This document shows positions 1-12,609 of a stretch of 64,000 nt of DNA, piece after piece. Under the pieces are notes generated by a model. It was given only the letters and a program-made list of their open reading frames with translations. It had not been told where the DNA came from and searched no databases. This DNA comes from Geosiphon pyriformis (lineage: Eukaryota; Glomeromycota; Glomeromycetes; Archaeosporales; Geosiphonaceae), in the NCBI GenBank assembly GCA_016748015.1, contig JAAOMT010000690.1, forward strand, positions 204,220 to 268,219, read 5' to 3'. Position numbers and translations under genes: made by a program. The stretch's first letter is position 1. Each line of letters begins with the position of its first letter.

Positions 1-223
1 CAACACGAGGGTTTCTTTTCCTATATATTCCAGCTGATTCTAAATGATAAGAAAGAGAATTGTGATAATAAAAGAAGACTAAAGGTTTTTGGATTATAGC
101 AGTTTTTAACTTTAGAAATTTCAAGTTATATTTCTTTAATATTACAATTAATAAATAAATTAATAAATCTTGTTTAATTTCAAATAACTTGATATTATCA
201 CAATAAACCATTTCCTTTAATTG

Positions 224-314
<91 letters not shown>
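224..314. repeat. 91-nt poly(A) homopolymer
   Basis: An uninterrupted run of A residues. It could be the 3' tail of a retroposed sequence, a homopolymer expansion, or partly an assembly effect. No retrotransposon coding sequence can be seen beside it. Confidence 0.95.
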
Positions 315-318
<4 letters not shown>

Positions 319-1787
319 ATTATTTTACTAAGTAAAATACTCAAAGGAATTATAAATTCATTTATGTGGTATGACGCGCGATATAATTTCTCGTAAAATA
401 CCCACACTATTTGGATACCTGACAAAAAAAAAAGTATCGTAACCATTTATAAAAATTTTATATTTGACTTCATTTAAGAGTTTATTTCATGACTGAAAAA
501 AAAAACCCTCATTAAAGATATTCAGACAAAATTTTTGATAAAAAAGTTAATCATGATGAAGTCATTCAAAAAAGGGGATGAATTCTCAATAGGTAAAAAT
601 TAATTTTTAGGAAAATAGAACTGTTTAAATCCCCCCATCTAAATTTAATTTCGTTTTGGAATACTATTCTGTCTGTTACCACAGAAATTAAAAATACAAT
701 TAAATTTGAAAATTTTTATTTTGGATCACAAGTCTTTAATTTTTTAATTTTTTTTTCTCTCAAAGTTTCAGAAGTTGTTTAGCTGTTTACACAACTTTTT
801 TTTTCTCACAAAATTTTTGCTTTAAATTTACTCGACCTGGTTTGAAATCGTGTCACCTCTGATATTTTTTCATCACGTTACCAAATTCTTGTTGAATTGT
901 GAACTTTTTTTTTTTTTTTTTTTACCAACAAACCTATTAACTATACTATATTTATTATAAAAGTGTAAATCGTTCTCACATCGCGATTAAGTTTTCTCCG
1001 AGATTTGTGAATTTGTGGCATATCCAATTTTTTTTACAGGTGAAAATTTTTAAACCAGTAAATCATGTTACCTACCAAGGCGGTTTGAATACTAGAATAC
1101 ACACTGTTATTATACTAAAAATGGATTTGAAATAAATAACAGTAGTTTTAGATATGACAAACTTTTTTAGGGATCTCATGATTGGACATATTCTAAATTC
1201 TTTTTATCTCTCAAACATGAAGTTTGGAAAGGTCCAATTTTCTGGCTCTACCCTTACAACACTGTCAAACTTTTCTCTTTTACATTATTTACACAAAAAA
1301 ATCCTGCAAATAAATTATGTTGCATCATTGATTTTATTCATAATCAACGTCAAACATCATCATCATCATCATTATCATCATCATCATCATAATATAAATA
1401 GTTTATAATAAATTATACTATGCCAATTTAAAATCAAAAGAAAAAAATATCGATCCCATCAATATTTTTCATATTAGAATCCTGCTGGTTAAATTCCATC
1501 TTAGTCTTATAGTCCTACTTTAAGAACATCCTTTTTTTTCTTTTTTTTTTAAACAAATCAAGAGTCTTTATTTTTTTTTTATAAAAATGTAAAAGAAATA
1601 CCCCTCTTTTACTCACTACCTCTTTAACAAAAAAACTTTTTTTTGACATTTATTGCTAATATAACTACTGCAATTAAATTTAAAACGTCGCGTTTCTCAA
1701 TTATTTTTCTTTTAAACTTTTTTTATATTACATTTTCTTTAATTCTTTGTTAAAGTTTAGTAGTATTCAATAATATATTTATATTTA

Positions 1788-1836
<49 letters not shown>

Positions 1837-2199
1837 TATAATATTTCATCAACTCAGCACTTACTTTATCATACTTTTTGAAACTTCCAATCACAGTGTT
1901 TATAGTAAAAAATATATTCCAAAAGAATTTCCCCGTGAATATAGTAGGTCAAAAATTTTTCTTTGCAACTTTCTTACCTACACTGCTTATTGTTCCCTAC
2001 ACACACACGTACACACACACACACACACACTCTATCAACTATATAAATATATAAAAAAAATTATCTATATACATACATACATACATACATATATATATAT
2101 CCTATCATTGAAAAGGAGTAACGCAATAAAAAGACCGAGCATTAAGAACTTTCTTCAACCAATACAACAATACAGATATTCAAACTATTCGGTTTTCCA
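315..2199. other. Intergenic DNA rich in simple repeats
   Basis: I see no gene here. It holds many short A and T runs, a (CAT)n tract near 1355-1390, an (ATT)n tract near 1787-1837, a CA repeat near 1998-2030, and ATAC and AT repeats near 2070-2100. The open frames it contains are short and encode only homopolymeric amino-acid runs, so they are not supported as genes. Confidence 0.7.
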
Positions 2200-2765
2200 C
2201 CACTTTATTTATTTTTTCGCCGAATAAATCTAAAAGGATTCAAACTTGAAAAGTTATAACTCTTTCTTCTCTAATATATATATATATATAAAGACCGCGT
2301 GTCGACAATGGCCTTCTAAACTTTGCGAAAGAGGCGCTTGATTGCTGGTTTGCTTCGCCTGTATAATAACGACAACTTAAAAAAAACAACTCGAATACAT
2401 ACAAACCACTTTTAAATAATATATTAGGTTTCGTGATTCTTCTTTTTCCGGTTTTTTTTAAATAACTTTAATAAAAAAATCTTTACAAATTTTTGATATC
2501 ACTTTTTTTTTCCTTTTTGACGATTTTTTCTATAAGTACCCCATCACTTCTAACGCAACTTTTCGTCAGACACAAAAAACATTTTCTTGTTCTTGTGCTG
2601 ACACCGTTGTGTCTAGTTTACGGTCAAAGAAACGAAATTTCCAAATCATTCTGATAAAATTTTTCTTAAAATTCAATCGTTTTATAACGTTCAATATCTT
2701 ACTTCTTCACTCGATAACGTTCACCTCTTGATTCCCTTACTTGGTTATATATATATATATATACA

Positions 2766-2805
<40 letters not shown>

Positions 2806-3203
2806 TATCTCTCTCTCTTTCCCCCTCTCCTTCAACTTTTTGTTTTGTGTCTAGTCAAAAATCCCCAAGGCATAAACTTTTTGCTAACTCTTTACGAATC
2901 TTTACGTTTAATATCTCTCTTCAATAAAACATTCAAAAAACTGGCTTGCACACTATCATTCATAAAGTTGCTCGGGCAACCAATTCTCAAATCTAATAAT
3001 CCGTAGTGTGTTCAAATTTCGATCAAATAGTGATTACTTCTTAAAGTACACACAGACACAAGTCGAGAACTCTTAACGAATTATTATTTTCTAAAAGACA
3101 ATCAGAACCATCAAGAATTTTTTCTCTCGTTAGTCAACTAGTAAAAACTTTTTCAATTGAATTCTTTTTTTTACAAACAACCAAAAATTCATAATCACCG
3201 ATA
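2200..3203 (+). promoter_or_regulatory. Upstream region and probable long leader of the cyclin gene
   Basis: This kilobase lies directly upstream of the cyclin start and is less AT-rich than the DNA to its left. It has a TATATATATAAAG stretch near 2278-2292 that could act as a TATA element. A (CT)n tract at about 2767-2820 is typical of pyrimidine-rich fungal promoters or leaders. Long leaders are common for G1-type cyclins, but transcript limits cannot be read from sequence alone. The open frame through the CT tract is a low-complexity artefact. Confidence 0.4.
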
Positions 3204-3819
3204 ATGTCTTGTTCAGCCATGCATAACGGGAAATCAACTCTAGGTGGTAAAGAAGCGCTCATGTGTATGTATTAAACAAACATATTTTGTTTACCAAGTA
3301 AATTAGCTGTTTGATTATTTAATTTGCTTACCTAATTTCTATTTTTATATTGCGAATAAAGCTTTTACTGCGGGATCATGTGATTCGGTTCTTCAATGCA
3401 CTCAACGATCATTCAAAAATGCATCATTGCCAAACCTTCTTCACTTTATAAAAGATATCACCATAAAATCCAAAGTGTCTAAAATGACAATGGTCGTCGG
3501 TTTAATCTACGTCCACCGTCTCAAGAAAACCTTGCCATCTACAGCTCGAGGAGATTTTGATACACCGTACAGGATCTTTTTATCCGCTATCCTAGTCGCC
3601 AGTAAATATCTGAGCGATCACTCACTTCAAAATCGAAACATGGCCCATATTACGGGTGGTCTTTATACCGTGAAAGATGTAAACACGATGGAAAGAAGTT
3701 TTCTGGGTTTATTGAAATACAATCTTTGGGTCGACGTTGAAGAAGTTAAAATGTTTTTAGAAAAACACCGAGTTGAACTTGACATTGATGTTGAATGGAG
3801 CCATGATCAAGATGCGTAA
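3204..3819 (+). CDS. Pho85-type (PCL-like) cyclin, two exons
   Basis: Predicted cyclin of 172 aa, expected to bind and activate a Pho85/CDK5-like kinase. Exon 1 is 3204-3264 and exon 2 is 3362-3819. The intron (3265-3361) starts GTATGT and ends AG, and the splice restores one frame through a split Ser codon. The cyclin box runs from about residue 55 to 160. It contains KMTMVVGLIYVHRLKK (from residue 61), an STARG segment, and RIFLSAILVASKYLSD with Arg91 and Lys102 at the usual cyclin-box positions. A second helix block follows around MERSFLGLLKYNLWVDVEEV. Organisation and length fit fungal Pcl1/Pcl2 or Pho80 cyclins rather than mitotic cyclins; which subtype is uncertain. The ATG at 3204 is the first in frame before the intron, and a second in-frame ATG lies five codons later. 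The protein is short and lacks N- or C-terminal extensions. Confidence 0.87.
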
Positions 3820-5130
3820 TTAATAACGCTCGATTTATTTAATTGAATGGTAATGCCAGCCTAATTCATCACACCTCTCCTTTACATGGGATTCTTTCAT
3901 ATTATCACTACAACCATAATCGAGAGAGATTTAAATTTTTTCTTTTAGTAATAAATCCCAAACATTTTTGAACACTTGATATTAAATATTATTTTTATTT
4001 CTCTTTTGTCATTTACCTTTTTTTTTTCACAATTATCATAACCCTTAATATCAAATCGCCAAAGAGTATACAATTACTTACTTATTCACTCACCCATTCA
4101 CAAAAAAAAACGCCTAGTTTTTAATCGAGAAAGACTCCTTGGTAAAGAGTCCTATTTTCAATCGCCGTACTCTCGAAATTATTCACAATATTCTTTCAAA
4201 TCGATCTGTTACCTATCTTTGTACAATTGTTTGTTTCTTCCATTTTCAATTATTGTTTTTTTTATTTTATTTTTAAGAATTGCAGAACAATTCTATGAAC
4301 ATGACCACACCACAAAATCGGTCAATTAATCAGAAATGAAAACTTACCCTTTTTGATGCATCAAAACCCTTTTCAAAATTTTTATCATTCTTAAACTCGG
4401 CATCCCCTACACTATTCTCCCTTTACAAATCACATACTTGAATTTTTTTATCATCATGCATCCATACATATAGATTCTTTTTTCTTATAGATCTTTGCCA
4501 TCTGTTGTGGATTTCGTTCGTTTTCTCTTGTTTTAACCAAGAGAAAAGTCGAAACACTGGCAATTATAGACTCATATATAGATTTGAGTGGGATAAATAT
4601 AAACGAGATGTTAAACTCTCAAAAACTCTTTTTACCGATTTTCGTTAATTTCATCCTTTCTATCAGGTTTCTTTTTTTAAATATTTGAAATTGACTTAAA
4701 AGCCCTCCCCCCCTGCCCTCTCAAATAATTTCTTGTGATTTGGTGCGCGAATTCTTTATCAAGATAGAAGAAACTACTCTATGAGGGGTGTCTGGAATAC
4801 ACATACGAATGACCACTTAATTTTATACACACGTTTCGCATCTATCGGTACCACGGCGTGTTTTTTGATAACCCTCGTAGGTCACTTTCTTTGATGTCGA
4901 CAACGATTCGCGCAACGCTATACTCTGGCTTATACACATTAAGTGATTTTCCAAAAAAAAATCTTATTCCTTTACAAATCACAAAGCATAAAGGAACACG
5001 CACATACGAAATTACGTTCTATCCTCAACCAACCAACCAACCAACCAACAACCAACCAACAATCATCATCATCATCATCATCATCATCATTTTATGCCCA
5101 CTCTAAGATTGAGAATTCAGAATAAATACA
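3820..5130. other. 3' flank of the cyclin gene
   Basis: No gene is supported. The DNA has AATAAA-like sequences near 3950 that could serve the cyclin transcript. A stretch of near-normal base composition (about 4480-5030) might be UTR or an unrecognised transcript. It ends with (CCAA)n at about 5028-5060 and (ATC)n at about 5060-5090. The open frames of 60-82 codons here run into these repeats and show no domain. Confidence 0.5.
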
Positions 5131-7938
5131 AAGACTGGCTTCTTTGAATTTTTTTGTATTTTCTTTCTCTTGTAAATAAATAGATAAAATATTATAGAAA
5201 ATTTCTTTTTAAATGTACGTACATTTTCCATTCCTTAAATTTCCCTTTCCTTTTTTTCTTTATCTCTCTAATTCAAACAACAACTTGTTAATTCAAAAAT
5301 TTCGGTCATTTTTTTCTTTTTCGAAAAAAATACAGACCATTATAAGTCATTATTATCATTTTTCCAAAGAACTTTTAGACTAGAGATATGTAGATTCATT
5401 ACCTAAAAATTAATTAGACTCAAAATTTCCCAAAATTGTCACTAAGATTTTTCCTATTCACCTGTTAAATATTTTATTTTTAGTTAGCATTGTACAAACA
5501 AGATTTTTACCTCAATATATCTATATATATGTTGGAGTCTATTTGATTATATTGAATCACGCGAAAGTCATGGGTTTAAAAGCTATTTTTAATATTAAAA
5601 AGCATAGGTTAAAATTGCTCTTTGAAATGTTCTTTGCTTCAGGTTACTACCATAACAGCTGTTATAAGTATTTTTGGTGCAAAAAAATTATTTGTTTCAT
5701 GAAACATGATCTTCCCTAAGATTAACAAAGAAGTCGTAAAAACAGTTTCTCTACTTTTTGAAACTTTGTTTATAGGCATAAACACGCACAAAAAATTTTA
5801 ATATAGTTAGTAATAATTTTCATAGTAAAATATTTAAAAACGGGAATTTTATGAAGAAATAAAAAAAGTGAACCGAAAAACGCGAATTAACAAACAGATA
5901 AAATTTGTGAGAGGTATTACATGTAATATGGGAAAGAGAGATGTTGCTCAAATTAATTATTTTATTTATTTATTTATTTATTATTGTACTACGGACCTGT
6001 CAAATTTTCAAAGTTTTTTTTTTAACGGGTTAAAAACGTGGTTTTTTTTTTTTTTTTTTTTAAAGCTATGAAAAAAGATTAGTTATCTATTGGAAATTTC
6101 AGTAAAAAGTGAATGAAATTCAAAAATATCATTTTCGATTTACTTAAAGATAAATATAAACCTCTTCTTTTTATTGTTTCATTATCAATTATTTTACATA
6201 ACACGTTAAAGTTACCGCCATTTTTTTTTCAAACCAGCCAAATCTATTGAATTTATTTTTATTTACCTCTCATCATCATCATCATCATCATCATCATAAT
6301 CATAGACATTCAGGGATACTAAATATTTATTTATTAAAATTACTTTTTTGTTTTTCGAATATCGGGAATATTTATCTGCAACTCATTTAAAATGGTTAGC
6401 TTGGAAAACTTTAAAATTACAAGTAAATTATCATTAAAAAAAGGTTAAAAATTAAAAACTCTCAAGAAGCAAGTCTAATAAGCTATACTCGTTCAATATC
6501 ACGTTATCAATACATATTGTCACATTTTTGTTTGTTTTTCTCGGTCAATAAAATTAATAGGTTTAAATGATTTTTAAACTGAAAAGGTTTTAATAGCTAC
6601 CCTTTAAAATGCAAACAATCTTTTATAACCGTCATTTATGCGTGTGGTTACTACCCTTTTTTCTTTTAGTGAAACTTGAAAGTTTTGTTTTTAATAGAAA
6701 AAAAAACGATTTTACATTCATGTAATTCTTGCATAATATGCCAAACTTTCTTTAGTCTTTTTACACATTTTTGAATTCTATTTGTGAAACTTGCTTTATT
6801 CTTTGTAATAGCAGCTTTTATCCTGTGTTTCGTTTTCTTTTTGAAAAAAAATAAAATAAAAAAGTTTTTTTTTATATATAATACTATTTGTAATTATATA
6901 AAAAAAACGAAAATATTTAGCAATTTTCCGTTCCTTATGTATGCACCAAGAATAGTAGGGTATCCGAAAAGCTTGAATTTTTCCTAGAATCACATCAATT
7001 TTGTCAATACATGAATATAATACTGTTTGAAAGATCAACAAAACTTGTTTGGCCCATGCACATTTTTTTAATTTCACCTACTTTTTTCTTGTTGTACAGA
7101 GTATAATACATGTTAATTAATCAAGGAATTGAGTAATTCGAAAAAAAAAACTTCATATTTGAATAAGGACAAATAAAGGTTTTTCTTTTAAAATATTCCT
7201 TTTATATCATGATTATTCTAAATGCAGTGTAGATTCTAAATTCTAGATTCTAGGTTCTAGATCCGGGTAACAACAACTGACAAACCGCAAGAACAAAACT
7301 TGAAACTATAAGCAAATGTTGAATCTTTAAGTGGGATGTTGACATGTGTCGCCCGATTATACACAAGTCAAAAATGTACAATAATTCAAATATTGAATAT
7401 TGATTTATTGTTGTCAACGAGAAAACAAATTTATAGACTTTAATTGTAGACAATTAAAATGTACGCACACATACACATATACACACATAAACACATACAC
7501 ACACACACACACACACGCACACAGACAGACAGACAGACAGAAAATTCAAAATAAATCTTTCTTTCAATTAAGCTTTGGGCACAAGTATACAGAAAAATTT
7601 TATTTAAAAAATAATTTAACGCGTTTAGTAAGTTTTGAGTTTGAGATTAGTGATTAAAGTTTTTGTGTTACAAACAAATAAACAGATAAATGAATTCCGT
7701 TTATTAAAGATGTGCATTTTTATAAATTCAAAGATCAAAAGAGTTTTAGAACAAAATCTAATTCTTGTTTTTTAAAATTTCTCATTTAAAATGTAAACTT
7801 TTTTATCAATAAGAAAATTATAGTCGATATGAAAGTTTAAATTTCTTTTTTGAAAAATTTTTAAAAATTTTCAATGAAAATAATAAATTATCCTAATGTA
7901 CATACATACATACATACCTACTTACTAGGGTACATATA

Positions 7939-7969
<31 letters not shown>

Positions 7970-9048
7970 ATGTTAAATAATTTGTATGCGAAACAGAATG
8001 CATGACAATTTTTTAATAATATCTATTAAAATTTTGGTAACAAATATTTAGAGAAAAAGCACCCAAAAACTTTTAAAAACCGAGTTCTTGGTTCTCTTTC
8101 TTTTTACCGCTGAAAAGAGTTGAACTCTTGACTAATATGGTTATTATTCACGTGAATCATGATAGGTTGTAAAGAAAATGAATATTTTTTATGCGTAAAA
8201 TGATTTTCACCTATTTCAAATTAGCGGAAAAAGTTTTTCTTTTTTAAAATTTCAGATCATGGAAATTTTATTGTTTCCGAATTAGGGATTGAATGTTGAA
8301 ATGAATTTTTCTCATACGTATTCTAGGATTATTCATTTATTTATTAATTCATTCATTCATTCAAACAAAAAGATTTTGATATTGGAGTTATTCGTATTAA
8401 AAAAGTATTTCAAGTGTCAAGGTAACAGATTAAAGCTTAGTTGATTTTTTTTTTCCAGAATCAACAAGATGCAGTCTGAAAATCAACAAAGAATTTTTTT
8501 GAAAACTGGTGGTGTTTCATCGGACATTGATTATTAATCGAGACGATTCACAATTTTTCAGACTTGACAAACATATTTTTATTTTTTGAATGTAATACGG
8601 TCATTTCTTTGAAATTAGATCTGAACTAAGTAAATTTAAAAAAAGAACTTGATCAGTTGATAATAAAATTATAACCAAAAAAAATTTGGATAAAGTTACT
8701 TACTCACTTACTTATTTACTTACTTACTTACTTACTTATTTACTTACTTGCTTGCTCGCTAACACAAGGAAAAATATCGATTTGTTTAAATTGGATTTTA
8801 TTTTGTCCACCTGGTCAAAAAACACCATTTTACAAATCGATCGATAATTTTATAATTATCGACTCGATTTCAAGCATAGGTCACATCCATAATATTCATT
8901 TATCGATTTAATAAAATGCTATTTTTTCAAATTTATTAAAAATCCCAATTGTAGTGCAACAGAAAATCTTATTTTTTATTCAAGAAATTAAATCTGCGCA
9001 TATTTAACTTGAGTAAGTTAGTTATAGAAAACATATTTAGAAATATTA

Positions 9049-9084
<36 letters not shown>

Positions 9085-9959
9085 CTTTATTAAATTTGCA
9101 TTTTTCAATAGAAACAAAGATTCCCATTATTTGATCATGGGAATTAATTAATGACAATGTTTATCGGACAACGAATTCCCAACTATTCCTCGTTCTTTGA
9201 TTTACATTTTTAGGAAACGAAAAAAAAAACGAAATTCTGTTGTGATTAATACATATTTTTTGGGGGCACACCAATTATATTTCATTTCTCTTGATAAAGT
9301 AAGCGAAAACTCTTTTTGAAATTAGTTTATTATTAGTTTGAATATATCAGAGAACAAAGGAAAATGTGATTATCTTTAAACCAGATATAATTTTTTTTTC
9401 TTTTCCCATGTGAACATTTGTTACGATTTTCAAAAATCTCATGATTGAAAATGGCAAGTTTTAGAATTTGATATGCGGGATGAATACAATTGTCAAGAAT
9501 CCAAGAATTCACTAGAAACTAGTTCTCGAATTGTGTAATTGAAAAGAAGCCAATAATTACCTTTTTAAATTTAAACTCACATTTTTAGTTTGGTGAGATT
9601 TTCAAAATGGCGAAAAAAATAAAAAAATAAAGAAATAAAAGTAAATTAACTAAATATACATTTATTTATTTTTTTCAAAGCGAATGAAAAAAACACGTGT
9701 ATTATCACAATCTATATTTTTTTGTTTGTAAGAGCCGCAGTAAGCAGATTTTGAACAATGTGTGTATGTGTGTGTGTGTGTGTGTGTGTTGTGTGTGTGT
9801 GTGTGTTGTGTGTGTTGTGTGTGTTGTGTGTCTGTGTGTGTTTGGTCGATACTTGAAAGTGGGGGAAATGTAGATCTTGTTTCAACCTGCGGAGAGAAAA
9901 TCTGTTCACTCTTTTTCATTATGTTGACGCGATACATACATCATATTAGCTTATCAGTA

Positions 9960-10002
<43 letters not shown>

Positions 10003-10350
10003 GATCTGCAACAATTTAATTAAAAAAATAATTTACCAGACTTGAAAACTTCTTAAAACTCAGTTTACCAATTGAAGATTTAATATGGTTTACCAAGTTT
10101 CTAATCATAAATTTAATATTTTTTAGTAATTTTATCTGAAGGTCTTTACAAATTGAACAGCACAGAACAAAACTTTACTTTAAAAAAGAAATTTCCACTA
10201 AGAAAAATTTCGTTCTACTTGGAACTGTTGATCAGAATCAGTATAACGATACTTTAATTTTTTTTTAATTTTCAGGTTTGTTAGAAGAATTATAATTCTT
10301 TAAATTTTTTAATATTCATTTTGTGTTTTGAAACTTATCTTTGTTTAAAA
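5131..10350. other. Gene-free stretch dense in microsatellites
   Basis: No coding region is supported on either strand. Tracts include CAT near 6272-6296, CA then CAGA at 7465-7542, ACAT plus AT at 7898-7970, TTAC at 8697-8755, AAT at 9052-9082, TG with variants at 9761-9842 and ATT at 9961-10002. Between them is AT-rich sequence with many T and A runs. Confidence 0.75.
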
Positions 10351-10360
10351 GAAAAAAAAA

Positions 10361-10478
10361 ACTCTGTTTAGATAGATTTGTTTGCTAACCAAGAATTTTA
10401 TTAATCAAAAAAAAAAAAAACTCTGTTTAGATAGATTTGTTTGCTAACCAAGAATTTTATTAATCAAAAAAAAAAAAA
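10361..10478. repeat. Perfect 59-bp tandem duplication
   Basis: Two head-to-tail copies (10361-10419 and 10420-10478). The unit begins ACTCTGTTTAGATAGATTTG and ends in a poly(A) run. I see no substitutions between the copies apart from the end of the A tract, so the duplication is recent. Confidence 0.93.
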
Positions 10479-11650
10479 GAAAAAAAAAGTAAATTTGAAT
10501 CTAATAAAGAGAAATCTATAATAAAAAGATCTGAATGATTTCAAAAAACTTTTCAATAATAATAATATAATTTGTAAAAAATGCACGTGAAAACTAAACT
10601 CGCTGAATGAATAATAAAGCTGATCTTTAATAAATAAAAAATTTAATATATTTTACTAATTAGTTTAAAAACTCCACCTAGTGAAAATCTAACAAATAGC
10701 ATTTTTAAATTGAAAAACGAAAAAAGCGGAAAATAAAAAAAAGATATCAATCAAGAATTTTTAATTATCTTTTATTAAAAAAAAAAAAAAAAAGATTTTA
10801 TTTCAAAAAACATTAAAATACATGTATTTAAATTTTGACAGTTTACCAAAAAAATAGTAACTGTAGCAAGACAGGCATGCGGTATACAATTTTTTTTTGG
10901 TTGATTGATGTAAAACTATCAGGTATTTTAATAGAAATAAATAAATAAATAAATAAATATATTTATTATTTTGACATTTGTTAAACCTCAACAATATAAA
11001 ATATTTCTCTTTGGGTATCTTGTTTAATTAACATTTCTTTAAAATGTTTATAAAAATAATAGTATATATGATTTTTTTGTCCATATTATACTTTTTTTTC
11101 TTTCCAGTTACTTCTCTTTACATATTGTTAATCAACATATTTAAAGGGAGAGCAATCAATTAATGCATCCTTTTTCTCTATTAATCACATGTGATCTCAT
11201 ATAATAAGGGATTGAAATGGGTCATAAAAGCTTTACACGACAGTGAAAAAAAAGCTAATTTTATTTGCATAAAATTGCGAAATTTTGTTCAATATTATGT
11301 GTGGACATGGTTCTAGACGTTTGACAGTGGTCTCTTAATTGTTAGTCAAGTCAATCGGGAAAATTATAAATTAAAGGGTTAAAGGGTCTACCATAACAGT
11401 TAATACAATTAGACTTTTTTTCTGGTATCCAAAAAAATTTGAAGAGTAGAAAACATTTTCTGAAAATCGAAGGATCGAGATACCCTCGGTGATGTCCTTT
11501 GACTAATTTCGATTATAAGAAATGGCGTAAAACACTTTTTTGATGCATTTCTGTTTTCAATTGTTCCGCAAAAAAATTATCGCGCTGGTACGAGAACAGT
11601 TCGAGAATATAATCGGCGTTTAGAATATTTTTTTGGTATATTTCATTTTA
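10479..11650. other. AT-rich intergenic DNA
   Basis: No gene or domain recognised. It contains an AAAT repeat near 10938-10960 and several T runs. A short stretch at 11460-11640 is less AT-rich and leads into the telomere-like tract, but no frame through it encodes a recognisable product. Confidence 0.6.
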
Positions 11651-11652
11651 CC

Positions 11653-11708
11653 GCCTAACCCTAACCCTAACCCTAACCCTAACCAAAACCAAAACCAAAA
11701 CCAAAACC
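11653..11708. repeat. Interstitial telomere-like (CCCTAA)n followed by (CCAAAA)n
   Basis: About five CCCTAA units (11654-11684) run directly into four CCAAAA units (up to about 11708). CCCTAA/TTAGGG is the common fungal telomere repeat. Unique DNA continues for kilobases on both sides, so this is an internal tract and not a chromosome end. A healed break, a fused subtelomere, or the end of a mobile element are all possible. Confidence 0.9.
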
Positions 11709-12578
11709 TTAAAAATAAAATCTGTCAAATTGTCTAAAAAAACTTTTAAATTTATTCTTTTTGATAATGGTTTATTTTTTTTTGGGAAATTGGCAATATT
11801 CTTCAACATTCTAATGAAAAAAATTCATAAATTGTTAAACTCAAATTATGATTTTAAAACCTGTCTAAAATCCGTAACTTAATTTCTTACGATATTCTAT
11901 TTTAAATTCCTGTTTTTCGCAATGTTTCAGAATCGCTACTTTTTTGTTTAATAATTGCGCAATTTTTATTTAATGGTCAAATTGAATGAATTTGTGATCA
12001 TTGTAAAGATTAGGTATCCGCGCAATTATACATTATTTATTCAAGAAATTCTTGATTTTGAAATGAATAATATAAATCTAATAATTCCGCATTCTATCAT
12101 TTTATGTTTTTTACCCTTTGAGAAAACATTCCCTGCGTGAAATCATATAAAATTGACTGCAATAGTAATACAATTTTCACAAAAATCATGTCATCGCAAA
12201 CTCATTCAAATTCTTTGAAAGCTATATTCAGCCCATACGCCAACTAGCATTACTTGCATGAATAGGGATCAATTTTTTATAGAAAAAGTTTAAATTTTTC
12301 ATGCAGTGAAATAAAAGAAAATTTTTTTTATCATCCGCCGCCGCAAAACCTTTACATTATTGTTAAAAAATGAGAAATAGGAGTTCAGGCATATAGGGAA
12401 TTTTTCAATTTCTATCACATGTATCAGTAAGAAATGATCAATTGTAATAATTAAGAATTTTAATGAGATTCAGAATTTTAACATGCGACATTTGAAGTTT
12501 AAGATTTTTTTGTACATGTATTTTTTACTTTTGAATAAATACCATTCTGACGTTATTGTTCGATTCAGCCAACACGGA

Positions 12579-12609
<31 letters not shown>

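Noticed and set aside
198-446. Open frame across the poly(A) tract
   Set aside because: Its length depends entirely on the homopolymer (poly-Phe), with no domain and no codon structure outside the tract.
2728-3006. Open frame through the (CT)n tract upstream of the cyclin
   Set aside because: The Leu/Ser repeats come from the microsatellite, and it lies in the presumed promoter or leader of the cyclin.
4858-5125. Two overlapping frames ending in poly-Ile or poly-Ser
   Set aside because: Both are created by the (ATC)n repeat, with no recognisable domain.
7400-7657. Frame with Thr-His repeats
   Set aside because: It is the translation of the CA and CAGA microsatellites.
9662-10004. Frames on both strands around the TG repeat
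   Set aside because: Low-complexity Val-Cys or Thr-His runs from a dinucleotide repeat, open on both strands for the same reason.
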